A DNA stretch of 64,000 bases, taken from contig CAZHZT010000001.1 in NCBI GenBank assembly GCA_964537285.1, positions 62,001-126,000 of the forward strand, given 5' to 3'. Shown here piece after piece: positions 23,847 to 32,872 of the stretch. The translations under genes and the position numbers were made by a program. The stretch comes from CAZHZT01 sp964537285 (GTDB lineage Bacteria > Bacteroidota > Bacteroidia > Chitinophagales > Saprospiraceae). The notes beneath the pieces are model-generated. The model was given only the letters and a program-made list of their open reading frames with translations. It was not told the DNA's origin and searched no databases. Numbering within the stretch: the first letter of the stretch is position 1; the number at the start of each line of letters is the position of its first letter.

Positions 23847-25475
23847 ATGAAAAAATTCTTCAAAGAGTTCAAATATGACTTTCCTGCCTCAATTGTTGTT
23901 TTCCTGGTAGCCGTTCCTTTGTGTTTAGGAATCGCTTTAGCATCGGGAGCTCCCTTATTTTCTGGTATAATCGCAGGTATTGTAGGGGGTATTATTGTTA
24001 CGTTATTGAGTGGTTCTCCACTTGGAGTTAGTGGCCCTGCTGCGGGATTGGCAGTAATTGTTTTACATGCAATTCAGGATTTGGGGGCTTTTGAAACCTT
24101 CCTGGTTGCCGTAGTGATAGCAGGAGTGATCCAGATTGTCTTAGGTATTCTTAAAGCGGGTATTATTGGTTATTATTTTCCAAGTTCGGTAATTAAAGGA
24201 ATGCTGGCGGGTATTGGATTGATTATCATTTTAAAACAAATACCTCACGCGCTAGGTTACGACAAGGATTATGAAGGAGATTTGGACTTTGTGCAATCGG
24301 ATGGAGAGACAACCTTCTCCGCACTGGGTTCTGCCATTCAGTCATTAACTCCGGGAGCTATTTTAGTTAGTGTAATTTCTTTAATAATACTGATTGTTTG
24401 GCAACAGGACTTTATAAAACGCATAAAGGCTTTGCAGTATGTTCAGGGTCCTTTAGTAGCCGTGATCGTCGGGATACTTTTGAATGTAGGTTTAGGGGGA
24501 ACAGAGTGGGGGTTAAAAGCGTCACAAGTCGTAAGCTTACCCGTAGCTTCTGATCTCATGAGTTTCGTAGGTCAATTTACACTACCAGATTTCACTCAGG
24601 TTTTCAATCCACAAGTAATTACCATAGCCTTTACTATTGCGATTGTGGCCAGCTTGGAAACATTACTATGCGTTGAAGCAGCAGATAAGCTAGATCCCTA
24701 CAAGCGGCTTACGCCTACTAATCAGGAACTCATTGCCCAAGGGGTTGGTAACATGTTTTCCGGCTTAATTGGAGGGCTGCCGGTTACACAGGTTATTGTA
24801 CGTAGTTCTGCAAATATTCAATCGGGAGGACGTACAAAAGCGGCTGCGTTTTTTCATGGGGTATTACTATTGATTTGTGTAGCTTTTATACCAAATATTC
24901 TTAATCTAATTCCTTTAGCCAGCTTGGCTGCGATTCTGATCATTGTTGGTTTTAAATTGGCGAAGCCAAGCCTGTTCAAATCTATGTTCAAATTGGGGTG
25001 GAATCAATTCTTACCCTTCGTGATAACTATTGCCGCAATATTGCTTACTGATTTACTCGTTGGTATTGCAATCGGTTTAGGGGTAGCACTTTTTTATATA
25101 CTACTTACGAACTTCAAAGCTCCGTATTTCTTACAGCCGAAGCCCCATGCTCCGGATGAGCCTATTCGCATTGTATTGTCAGAGGATGTTTCTTTCTTAA
25201 ACAAAGCAAAGATCCTGACTACTCTAAAGAACCTACCGGAAAATAGTAAAGTGATCATTGATGCTTCGCATACAATCAATCTTGATTACGATGTTATCGA
25301 TATTTTATTCGATTTTAAAGAAAATGCGAAGTATAAACACACAGAACTGACGTTCATTGGTATTGACCCGGAAACAATGGAACTCCAATCCGGTAAAAAG
25401 GAATTATTGAAGAAAAATGGAGGCTCTAAACCAAAAGAAAAAGAGGGCATAAAAAACAAGTCTGATTTTAACTAA
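23847..25475 (+). CDS. SulP family inorganic anion transporter
   Basis: A 542-aa inner-membrane transporter of the SLC26/SulP family. It has about 12-14 membrane helices (residues 15-425), including the early motif VPLCLGIALASGAPLFSGI and the region GGLPVTQVIVRSSANIQSGG. The C-terminal cytoplasmic part (about 435-520) is a STAS-like domain, but the short ASHTINLDYDVIDIL segment is the only clear piece. Transported ions could be sulfate or bicarbonate; many Bacteroidota members sit beside carbonic anhydrase, which is not seen here. A family A palindrome ends 10 bases before its start, and a lysine-rich tail ends the protein. Confidence 0.9.
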   Translation: MKKFFKEFKYDFPASIVVFLVAVPLCLGIALASGAPLFSGIIAGIVGGIIVTLLSGSPLGVSGPAAGLAVIVLHAIQDLGAFETFLVAVVIAGVIQIVLGILKAGIIGYYFPSSVIKGMLAGIGLIIILKQIPHALGYDKDYEGDLDFVQSDGETTFSALGSAIQSLTPGAILVSVISLIILIVWQQDFIKRIKALQYVQGPLVAVIVGILLNVGLGGTEWGLKASQVVSLPVASDLMSFVGQFTLPDFTQVFNPQVITIAFTIAIVASLETLLCVEAADKLDPYKRLTPTNQELIAQGVGNMFSGLIGGLPVTQVIVRSSANIQSGGRTKAAAFFHGVLLLICVAFIPNILNLIPLASLAAILIIVGFKLAKPSLFKSMFKLGWNQFLPFVITIAAILLTDLLVGIAIGLGVALFYILLTNFKAPYFLQPKPHAPDEPIRIVLSEDVSFLNKAKILTTLKNLPENSKVIIDASHTINLDYDVIDILFDFKENAKYKHTELTFIGIDPETMELQSGKKELLKKNGGSKPKEKEGIKNKSDFN

Positions 25476-25479
25476 ACAA

Positions 25480-25574
25480 GGCGGTCTCATAAGAAATTCG
25501 TGTGGCCTGGCAGGAGTATTTAATAAAAAATACTCCTGCCTGTTGCAACGAACATATTGATGAGAAAACCTCGG
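25480..25574. repeat. Family F palindrome, copy F2
   Basis: The inner stem ggcaggagtattt with its complement closes over a short taat-type loop. The outer tip ggcggtctcataagaaattcg matches F1. It lies between the convergent 3' ends of sulP and the BASS gene and probably serves as a bidirectional terminator. Confidence 0.65.
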
Positions 25575-25577
25575 AGA

Positions 25578-26465
25578 TTAAAATTCCAAGATATCCTTTC
25601 CTTGTCCGATCCTGCGTGCAATATAACCGAATAAAAAAGTGGTCACAAAGCTGAACATAGCGTAAACCAGTGCAGGTTTGGTCATTTCATTGTTTCCGAT
25701 AAGCGTTCCGGTAATGAGCAAAGCCAGCGCTGTATTTTGAAGGCCTACCTCGATACTAATGGTTGTGGATTGAAAGTTACTTAACTTGTTCCATTGAGCA
25801 ATTGTAAAACTAATAATAATGGAAAGCAGGTGAAGAGCAAGAGCATATGGAAGAATCCGGGTGATATCCTCTACACTCAACCCACTTCCTCCCGATTGCT
25901 CTCCGGCAAAAAACTTGATTATGAAAACTATAAAGAGTAGTAAGGTATTTATGTATTTCAATGGATTCTGAATGCGTTTTGAAAGCTTTCCAAAGGATTC
26001 GTTAAAAATCAGACCAATTAGCGCAGGGAGCAAAACAATTAAAAATACCTGAAGAAGGGTATCAAGAGCAGATAAACTGACAGCCGAGCTTCCTTCCATA
26101 AAATAGTTAATAGCCAGTTGAGAAAAAGTAGGAATCGTAAACAGGATAATAACACTATTGATAACAGTTAGTGCGATGGATAAGGCCACATCTGCATTGA
26201 CGATGTAACTGATGAAATTGGATGTTGTTCCCCCCGGGCAAAGAGATACAATAAATAAACCAACGGCAAAGGCAGGCGAAAGCGGGCTGAGAAAAACTAT
26301 TGAAAAAGCCAGCGCCGGTAAAAAAACCATTTGGAGAATCAAGCCCGTAATAATTGCCTTAGGTGATTGAAAGAGATCATTAAAATCTCTTCGGGTAAGG
26401 GAAGCGCCGATCCCGAACATGATCAATGCGAGAACGGCGCTTATAAGAATGTCAATAAAATTCAT
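25578..26465 (-). CDS. Bile acid:sodium symporter (BASS) family transporter
   Basis: A 295-aa membrane protein with nine to ten helices. The two sodium-site/crossover motifs are visible: CPGGTTSNFISYIVNADVAL near residue 76 and EVGLQNTALALLI near 240. Bacterial members carry organic acids such as keto-acids or pantoate rather than bile acids; the substrate here is not known. The gene is convergent with sulP. Length is typical. Confidence 0.9.
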   Translation of the reverse strand: MNFIDILISAVLALIMFGIGASLTRRDFNDLFQSPKAIITGLILQMVFLPALAFSIVFLSPLSPAFAVGLFIVSLCPGGTTSNFISYIVNADVALSIALTVINSVIILFTIPTFSQLAINYFMEGSSAVSLSALDTLLQVFLIVLLPALIGLIFNESFGKLSKRIQNPLKYINTLLLFIVFIIKFFAGEQSGGSGLSVEDITRILPYALALHLLSIIISFTIAQWNKLSNFQSTTISIEVGLQNTALALLITGTLIGNNEMTKPALVYAMFSFVTTFLFGYIARRIGQGKDILEF

Positions 26466-26569
26466 TAATAAAAAACTTTTTTCGTGCAGTTGACGGCTAA
26501 AAGAGAACAGTTAACGAAAAGGTTTTTAGATTTCGTTAACCGTTAACCGTAAAAGTTAGTGGCGTTTTT

Positions 26570-27712
26570 TTACCATATCATAATGGCTGTAGAACCGGCA
26601 CTTTCTTTGAAAAACAAACGCAGTCGTATAATGTACTTATTGCCTTTGATAAGTTTTAGTTTTACGAATGCATTTCTGTCAAAGCCACTATCGTCATCAC
26701 CATCAATGTAAACAAGTTCTCCATCTATTTCCTGGAAAATGATCATTACCGTATCCATTTGACCAAATGTTTGGATACTGTATTCCCGTATAGCATCCGG
26801 AATAAAGACAAAGTTTTTCTGTTCACCTGCCTGAATATCTATGGTTTGCGATTGAAGAAGCGTCAATTCCATGTAATCATCTTCTTTTAAAGGAGGGTAA
26901 AAATGTTTTACCCACGTTTTATCGCGTTCTGATAAACCAGGCCGCGGGCGAATTCCTGTGGAATTGAATGCTGCAGGCATTCGGATTAAGCCTGGGCTGA
27001 ACGGGTAATGCATGATAGAGTTAGGGTCCCAATTGGATCCTTGAACGATATCGGGGTTGATTTTCCGGATGATGTTGTTGAAGGTTTTGTTTCGATCCCA
27101 GCGATTGGGGGGCGCAGCAAGAGCACTATAGACGACCTCCTCATCCCAAACGATGCCTGCATTAGGGTTCTGGTGCTCATGAGGGAAACCAAGCGTATGG
27201 CCTATTTCATGAAGGGCTGTATCGATATCTCCACCACCGACGCCAATGTCCCAGCCGAAGTTCATTGTGCGATCATTTCGGGAGATATTCCAGATATCCC
27301 GGCCGATATAAGACCAGGATCCGTTACCTTTCATAAAACCGATCCGTACTTCACCATCCCTGCGGTTGTCCACTTCCCTGAATTCGAGGCCTATGCCTAC
27401 TTCTTTCCAGATTTCAAAAGCTTTACGTACTACATTTTTCTCGGCTTCACCACCTTGCCAGGTACGCCATTCCCGGGTACCGTCATTGAAAAAGACCCAC
27501 TGACCGTCATCATCTTTGTCAAAAAAATAGTAATGAAGAACAGTGCCGTTAACCCATTTTTTGGCGCTTTCCAGTATGAGCCGGGCGCGGTCGGGGTTAA
27601 CCTCGGCATTGAATTCTCTTTCTTTTACGGCAGGTAAGGCGCAAAAATGGGGCTGCGCCGCTACTTGATTCTCAATTTCTTGCTGTTGTTCTTGATGCAT
27701 TTCGTCTTTCAT
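26570..27712 (-). CDS. Astacin-like (M12) zinc metalloprotease
   Basis: A 380-aa protease. The extended zinc motif HEIGHTLGFPHEH near residue 168 supplies three histidines and the catalytic Glu, and the Met-turn SIMHYPF lies near 227. The pro-region-like N-terminus (about 1-60) has no signal peptide; it starts MKDEMHQEQQQEIENQ and is hydrophilic. The C-terminal domain (about 275-380) is beta-rich with a DGDDDSGFDRNAF segment. Astacin-type enzymes are normally secreted, so export here would need another route or the enzyme acts inside the cell. It is a single-gene unit. Confidence 0.88.
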   Translation of the reverse strand: MKDEMHQEQQQEIENQVAAQPHFCALPAVKEREFNAEVNPDRARLILESAKKWVNGTVLHYYFFDKDDDGQWVFFNDGTREWRTWQGGEAEKNVVRKAFEIWKEVGIGLEFREVDNRRDGEVRIGFMKGNGSWSYIGRDIWNISRNDRTMNFGWDIGVGGGDIDTALHEIGHTLGFPHEHQNPNAGIVWDEEVVYSALAAPPNRWDRNKTFNNIIRKINPDIVQGSNWDPNSIMHYPFSPGLIRMPAAFNSTGIRPRPGLSERDKTWVKHFYPPLKEDDYMELTLLQSQTIDIQAGEQKNFVFIPDAIREYSIQTFGQMDTVMIIFQEIDGELVYIDGDDDSGFDRNAFVKLKLIKGNKYIIRLRLFFKESAGSTAIMIW

Positions 27713-27831
27713 AGTTCTTGGATTAAGGGTGAAGGAATAATGGGTAAAGGTTAAGGAAATTTCAGAAAATGCAATTTAATGAATACTAAATCAAAAATGA
27801 CATAAGAAAGATTAAATATCAAAAAGCTCTT

Positions 27832-28016
27832 AAGTAGTCCACGGAATTGGGCTATATAAATAACCTTTGCCCGCTGTAGAAGCATTTTTCGTTTGGAGAT
27901 CGACACTTTTTTGGGATTTTTCGAAGAAAAATCCCAAAAAAGTGTCGATCTCCAACTCAAAAACCTTCCTGCCAAGGGCATCGATAGTTTATACAGTTTA
28001 ATTCCGTGAACTACTT
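27832..28016. repeat. Family B palindrome, copy B3
   Basis: A 185-bp copy with ends aagtagtccacgg and ccgtgaactactt and the inner stem on gtttggagatcgacac. A second left tip (aagtagtccacggaattgag, from 28017) directly follows, so the right end is joined to another copy's beginning. The DUF5916 stop codon lies just beyond. Confidence 0.8.
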
Positions 28017-28040
28017 AAGTAGTCCACGGAATTGAGTTAA

Positions 28041-30305
28041 CTACAAATTCAACCAATAAGTAACTTTAAGTACTAAGGCCCGGTTTTTTGGAAGCGGGCT
28101 AGGTAGAAAATCTTCTGTAAAATAGTTTTCCGTATAAACCAGGAATACGTCTGAAACAGGTTGAAACCGCCATTGCAAACGCATATTAACATTAACGTTA
28201 TCGGCTTGGGTATTGTATTGAAGAAAGGCACTAAAGAAAAGGCTTCTCGAAAAAGAAAGCTCGGCCCTGGGGCCAATCAGCCAGAAGTCTGTACTCTTGT
28301 AGGGATTGGGAAGATTTATATTGTTGTAAACATAGCTGAGCGCTAATAAGCCAACGGGCTGCCAACGATAATTGATGGAGCCTTCTACCTGGGTAAGGTG
28401 GCCATTAAAAAATTCTCCAAACTGAACTCCTACGTCGTAATACAAGTTCTTCCTTAAATCCGAAGAAAAATAAGCATTTACACTGTTGTAGGTATATTCA
28501 CTGCCCTCGGGAAGTTCTAGTCCTCCGATATTTGTCGGATCAAAAGGGAAAAATAGATAAGTATATTCATTGCGCCAGCGAATGCCCAATTCGCTTTGTC
28601 CGGGGAATTGAATGAAAGCCCTGATGCCATTGGAGCGATCGGTGAGGTGCCAGTCTTCTCGATTAAGGATAAGATCATTTTCAAGACGAAAACCCAGCTG
28701 AATAATTTTTGGATTGCCAGGGAAAATATTGAAGTTGATGTTTTGACCTGTAGACCAGAATCCAGTTCTTGGCACAAAACCAACATCGGCTTGATAGTTT
28801 TCTCCTACATATTGACTAGAAAAGAAGAGGCTGAAGTTTCGGGTAAACCTACCCAAAAACAAGGCCGCTGATTGCGCATCCGTATCATCGCCGGAGGAAA
28901 TGGAGCGATGGTAAAAAATCTCGGATTCCCACTTATTATCTTTTGAAAATAGGTTGTATTCCAAGCCAACAATTCGGTTATACCCATTCTGATCATGTAC
29001 CAGTTCGCCATCTGCATTGCGCTCGAAATTCTCTTTATTAACGACAATTGCTCCTACGAAAGATCGATCAAATACTTTCCGTTGAACCACTCCAACGGTG
29101 TAGTTCGCAGGGTCGATATCCAGATCATCTAGCTTGCCGGTATGCATATTCAGCAAGCCAATCCGCCAGTTTTTATCAATCTTGCCACTAAGCCGTGCGC
29201 CGGCAGTAATCGGAACACTAAGACTGCGTCTGGATTCCACTAATTGACCTTCCTGGTTTTCACGACTAACAGTTCCTCTTGCAATACCTATACGGCGGCT
29301 AAAGAAGGGACGACTACTAGGAAATCCAAATTTACCGAAGAGGTCTTCATTTTCAAGAAAAAATTGTCGGCGTTCCGGGAAAAAAAGTTCAAAACGGCTG
29401 AGGTTGGCAATTTGTCGGTCCACTTCCACTTGCGAAAAATCAGGATTGATGGTCAGGTCCAGATTAAGGGAGGGCGTAACTGCGATTTTAGCATCGGCTC
29501 CGATGTCTCCGGAATACTCAGCGGGAAATTTAAATTCAAAATCCTTTTCTGTACTGACAATGGCGTATGGGATTAGAGAAATATTCATTCCGGGTTTCGG
29601 GGGAGGGCTATCCCAGTTCAAGGTCCCGGTAAATGCGAGATTGTCTGCACCAAATTGGCGGGGCACAGGTATCCAGGAGGAGATTTCATTTTGTTTGGTA
29701 GATCGGCGGGTAAAGTTGATCCTCCAGCTATTTTCACCACTTACTTGTTTGTATCTCAAAGTTTTGAATGGGATGGCCATTTCCACGACCCAATATTCCG
29801 GATAATTTTTCACTGCTGAATACCACTTATTATCCCAGTCCAGGGGGATATTACTTCCATTATCGATCAATCCTTCTCTTTGTACATTTAAGGGAGAAAC
29901 GGCGAAGTGAAAGCCATTGATTTTATCTTTAAACGGGTCGATATCTACAGCGAAGGCATCACTCTCGCCGAAGCTGAAATCGCGTTTAAGGGAAGCGATG
30001 ATATAATCTTCTTGCTTTTGATAAATGACTGCTCCAACATAAAGGAAGTTTTGATCAAAGGTCATTTTTACTTCCGTTTGTAGAACTGCAAAAGATGTGT
30101 CAAAAGGAAAGTTTTGAAAGAATTGATTAATTGACTGGGCCTTTTGCCATGCTGCTTCATCCAGCATACCATCTACAGCCATTTCTGTGGTGGTTTTTTG
30201 GATATTGAGCTGATATTTGGAGAGGTCTGCCTCAGGAGATTGAGCTGTCGCGATTTGTCCGGATAGAATGGGCAATAATACGAGAAGTAGTAGTTTTTTC
30301 ATCAC
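28041..30305 (-). CDS. DUF5916 outer-membrane protein with CBM9-like N-terminal domain
   Basis: A 754-aa protein with signal peptide (1-21, ending TATAQ). Residues about 30-215 resemble a family 9 carbohydrate-binding module (MAVDGMLDEAAWQKA, YVGAVIYQK, DAFAVDIDPFKD). The rest is the DUF5916 region, rich in aromatic strands, with the conserved FFPERRQFFLENEDLF near residue 312 and a probable beta-barrel to a terminal VTYWLNL. Such proteins are common in Bacteroidota but their role is unknown; an outer-membrane location is inferred. A terminal family B element is downstream. Confidence 0.88.
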   Translation of the reverse strand: MMKKLLLLVLLPILSGQIATAQSPEADLSKYQLNIQKTTTEMAVDGMLDEAAWQKAQSINQFFQNFPFDTSFAVLQTEVKMTFDQNFLYVGAVIYQKQEDYIIASLKRDFSFGESDAFAVDIDPFKDKINGFHFAVSPLNVQREGLIDNGSNIPLDWDNKWYSAVKNYPEYWVVEMAIPFKTLRYKQVSGENSWRINFTRRSTKQNEISSWIPVPRQFGADNLAFTGTLNWDSPPPKPGMNISLIPYAIVSTEKDFEFKFPAEYSGDIGADAKIAVTPSLNLDLTINPDFSQVEVDRQIANLSRFELFFPERRQFFLENEDLFGKFGFPSSRPFFSRRIGIARGTVSRENQEGQLVESRRSLSVPITAGARLSGKIDKNWRIGLLNMHTGKLDDLDIDPANYTVGVVQRKVFDRSFVGAIVVNKENFERNADGELVHDQNGYNRIVGLEYNLFSKDNKWESEIFYHRSISSGDDTDAQSAALFLGRFTRNFSLFFSSQYVGENYQADVGFVPRTGFWSTGQNINFNIFPGNPKIIQLGFRLENDLILNREDWHLTDRSNGIRAFIQFPGQSELGIRWRNEYTYLFFPFDPTNIGGLELPEGSEYTYNSVNAYFSSDLRKNLYYDVGVQFGEFFNGHLTQVEGSINYRWQPVGLLALSYVYNNINLPNPYKSTDFWLIGPRAELSFSRSLFFSAFLQYNTQADNVNVNMRLQWRFQPVSDVFLVYTENYFTEDFLPSPLPKNRALVLKVTYWLNL

Positions 30306-30337
30306 TCCAAAATTGTAGGCTTGTGTTTATTTTTTTG

Positions 30338-30366
30338 AGTTCTTTGACACAATTTGTCAAAGAAGG
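30338..30366. repeat. Minimal family A tip-to-tip palindrome, copy A10
   Basis: The sequence ttctttgaca, five bases, then tgtcaaagaa: both tips of family A joined with the centre missing. It lies 33 bases upstream of the DUF5916 start. Confidence 0.7.
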
Positions 30367-30577
30367 ATTTTTGCAAAGATCGAATAAAATGGCATTTCCA
30401 ATAAAATATTCGATTTTTAAGAAAGGCATTTGGAGAGAAATTGTTTAAAGAAGGGGGGCTTTCAGCTTTTTCACAAGAGAACCACTGCTGGTCCGCGCGT
30501 GTATCATGTGTGAAGCCTGTGGACCAGTATTGTGCTTGAAGCTGGCTGGTAAGTAGTTTACGGAATTAGCCAAATAA
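30367..30577. other. Intergenic region with tip fragments
   Basis: No gene was seen. The arms actgctggtcc and ggaccagtatt pair around about 30 bases (30484-30530). A family B left tip (taagtagtttacggaatta) is at 30551-30569. Confidence 0.5.
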
Positions 30578-31276
30578 TCATCTTTTTACTACAAACCCTA
30601 CCTTAAAGAAAATTTGAAAATGCGGGGTAAATTCTTCTACTGCTTCCCTTATGGCAAATCGGTTAAAGAAATCATCTGATTCGATCAGCTCTGCGCGATC
30701 AGGTACATTATTTGTTACTTTAAACCAGCGTACACCGATATTGAATCCATATTCGAACGTGAAAGGGTCATTCGGAGAATACGTTTGAAAGCCAAATCCC
30801 ATGGTGAGTGCCTTGAGGTCATCTGTTGATTCCAGAGAGGTTGTCTGAAAATAAGCACCATCGTCATAGGACAGGGTTTCGGTGTTTTTAACGGTACTTT
30901 GCCGCCAAGTGAGTTGAGCTGAAATGAAAAAGGGATCGACAAATGGATGGCTGTTCAAATAATACCGAATTTCCTCCATGATTCGAAACCCATCGAGGGA
31001 TTTGACCTCGGCAACTTCATCATTTGTAAGTAACTTAATCCATCCAGCTTCATGCTCCAGGTAAAAAATCGGGCTGATCTTGTGTTCAAACGCAAATTGC
31101 AGCGCAGGATGCCTTGGGTCTAAATGACTTATCGGTGAATATTTCAATACGGATTTAGCTTCAAAAGCACTTTTATTAAATCTGCCTGAATAAGTATAAG
31201 CCTTAAGAGACGAATTTTGGCCAGCTGCGTTTATCGAACACATAACAGCCAGAAGAATAAAAATAAAAAATCGCAT
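30578..31276 (-). CDS. Secreted or outer-membrane protein of unknown function
   Basis: A 232-aa protein. The ATG at 31276 is used because it starts a clear signal peptide (MRFFIFILLAVMCSINAAGQ); the in-frame extension to 31363 runs into the upstream gene. The mature part is rich in alternating aromatic strands (FISAQLTWRQ, FTFEYGFNIGVRWF, FQIFFKVGFVVKR) and ends in an aromatic-rich strand, fitting a small outer-membrane barrel. The previous gene stops one base before this start, so the two are cotranscribed and probably translationally coupled. Confidence 0.7.
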   Translation of the reverse strand: MRFFIFILLAVMCSINAAGQNSSLKAYTYSGRFNKSAFEAKSVLKYSPISHLDPRHPALQFAFEHKISPIFYLEHEAGWIKLLTNDEVAEVKSLDGFRIMEEIRYYLNSHPFVDPFFISAQLTWRQSTVKNTETLSYDDGAYFQTTSLESTDDLKALTMGFGFQTYSPNDPFTFEYGFNIGVRWFKVTNNVPDRAELIESDDFFNRFAIREAVEEFTPHFQIFFKVGFVVKR

Positions 31277-31277
31277 A

Positions 31278-32078
31278 TTAGGATTGAATAGGGATCTGCG
31301 ATAACAGAACCAAATTATACGGATCTGAATAATCAAATTGGTATACGTTATCCGGACCAACAACTAACAGAAGACCATTCAATGGAATTACATCGTAAGT
31401 GGTAATACCCGTGTAGTGATAAACCAATTTTAAATTAAGTGGATTGGAGAAGTCGTATATCTTTAATCCTTGTGTGTCATCGCAAAGAAATAGAAGCTCA
31501 CCATCAATCCCAACTCCTTTGGGATTATGCATCGGGTATTCATTAATTAGCTTTGGATTGTCAATATCTTTAATGTCAAATATTTTTAAGACATCCACTG
31601 TGATTATGCTGCCTCCACAAGGACTGTTGGCTACCTGATTGGTGTTGAGCGTAACAAATGCCAGTGAATCATTAGCCACGACCGGGTCACATGGAAGGAT
31701 AGGGTAATCATAACCATATTCGGCAGTTAAGCTTGGAATACCCGTTTCAGCGCTAATGGTGTAAATGAATAGACCTTCGCTCGAACCGATGAAAAGGCGG
31801 CCATCCAGATGGTAAATAGTCTCTATGCCCTGGCCTATATTTTGTTGATGGGTAATTTCAGGCGCTTCCGGGTTCACAATCGATAATGTTTTTAACCGCT
31901 CATTATCTACGATATAAAGATAATCACCTACGGCCATAAAGCGAGCGTAAGAGCCGGCAATGCCTGTTTGGCCATTAGCTTCTGATGTTGGACTTGCATT
32001 AAAATCTGCACTGTCTTCTGAACAAGCAGTAAAAAAAAATAGAATAAAAAAGAAAAAATATGAGAAATTGGTTTTCAT
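31278..32078 (-). CDS. LVIVD-repeat lipoprotein
   Basis: A 266-aa lipoprotein. The signal sequence is strongly hydrophobic and ends in the lipobox FTAC, with Cys19. The mature part has beta-propeller-like LVIVD repeats (DYLYIVDNERLKTLSIVNPEAP, LKIFDIKDIDNPKLI, LKIYDFSNPLNLKLV). Such repeats form surface or periplasmic beta-propellers in Bacteroidota; ligands are unknown. It is the middle gene of a three-gene envelope operon. Confidence 0.82.
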   Translation of the reverse strand: MKTNFSYFFFFILFFFTACSEDSADFNASPTSEANGQTGIAGSYARFMAVGDYLYIVDNERLKTLSIVNPEAPEITHQQNIGQGIETIYHLDGRLFIGSSEGLFIYTISAETGIPSLTAEYGYDYPILPCDPVVANDSLAFVTLNTNQVANSPCGGSIITVDVLKIFDIKDIDNPKLINEYPMHNPKGVGIDGELLFLCDDTQGLKIYDFSNPLNLKLVYHYTGITTYDVIPLNGLLLVVGPDNVYQFDYSDPYNLVLLSQIPIQS

Positions 32079-32124
32079 AACCTTTGATTTTAGACGATTT
32101 TTTTAATGAATATTTCTAGCTAAA

Positions 32125-32682
32125 TCACCTCCAACATTCCGGATAGCTCAACTCTGCTTCTTCCCAGCCCATGACTGCACCTTTGTCAGGGTCAACACAT
32201 TCGAAATAGCCAAAGTAATTTTCCGGATAGTCCAGAAAGTTAGAAGGATCGTAAATATTGCTTACTCTACTTTTTACTTCTGGTTGGAGGAAGTTAGTAA
32301 GATCAATGGCAACCAGATCAGAAACATTGTCTGCATAGAGAATATTCCCTTTAATGGCGATATCCTTATTTCCCGGAATTTTTATAAAATGAACCGGAGT
32401 TGGATTTACCGGACTGGAGTTATCAATGATATGAATGCCCTGGTACAACTCATTTACATAAATATAAGGAGCTTTATAGTAAATCTTGCCCAGCGTTTGG
32501 ATAGGCAGAGGATCCGTACGATAAATATCTTGCCAATTAGCATCGGTATAAACAGGCTTTAAACCCATTACGCTCTCAGGAGAACCGCCAATGAAGGAAT
32601 CATTTACAACATCATCCTCGCTCCAGACGCAGGCCTGGAATAGTAGGGATGTAAATAGGGAAAGAAAAAATATATTTTTCAT
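32125..32682 (-). CDS. LVIVD-type lipoprotein, short
   Basis: A 185-aa lipoprotein with lipobox LFQAC (Cys18). It carries one or two LVIVD-like units (YIYVNELYQGIHIIDNSSPVNP, NILYADNVSDLVAIDLTN) and ends with a short cysteine-containing tail (GYFECVDPDKGAVMGWEEAE). It resembles the next gene downstream and probably arose by duplication. It is the first gene of the operon and is divergent from mfd. Confidence 0.75.
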   Translation of the reverse strand: MKNIFFLSLFTSLLFQACVWSEDDVVNDSFIGGSPESVMGLKPVYTDANWQDIYRTDPLPIQTLGKIYYKAPYIYVNELYQGIHIIDNSSPVNPTPVHFIKIPGNKDIAIKGNILYADNVSDLVAIDLTNFLQPEVKSRVSNIYDPSNFLDYPENYFGYFECVDPDKGAVMGWEEAELSYPECWR

Positions 32683-32860
32683 GTTTGAAATAAGTTAATA
32701 TTTAAGTTGTTGATAGGTAATTGGTTTTGCGATTTTACCAATGCTTCAATTAATTGAAAGCTCACTTAAAAAACGCTTAACTTCTCCAATCGCTGCCAGG
32801 AAATAGTTTTTTTATTTCCCCTTTAAATCCCTGCCTTCAACTTTTATCTTTTCAATACGT

Positions 32861-32868
32861 TAACTTTG
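32861..32868 (+). promoter_or_regulatory. -7 element for mfd
   Basis: TAACTTTG fits TAnnTTTG and ends five bases before the GTG start of mfd. Transcription would begin at or near the start codon, so the mRNA may be leaderless. Confidence 0.55.
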
Positions 32869-32872
32869 CACT

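Noticed and set aside
27008..27637. 209-aa frame opposite the astacin gene
   Set aside because: Antisense to a gene with intact zinc motif; composition is typical of shadow frames.
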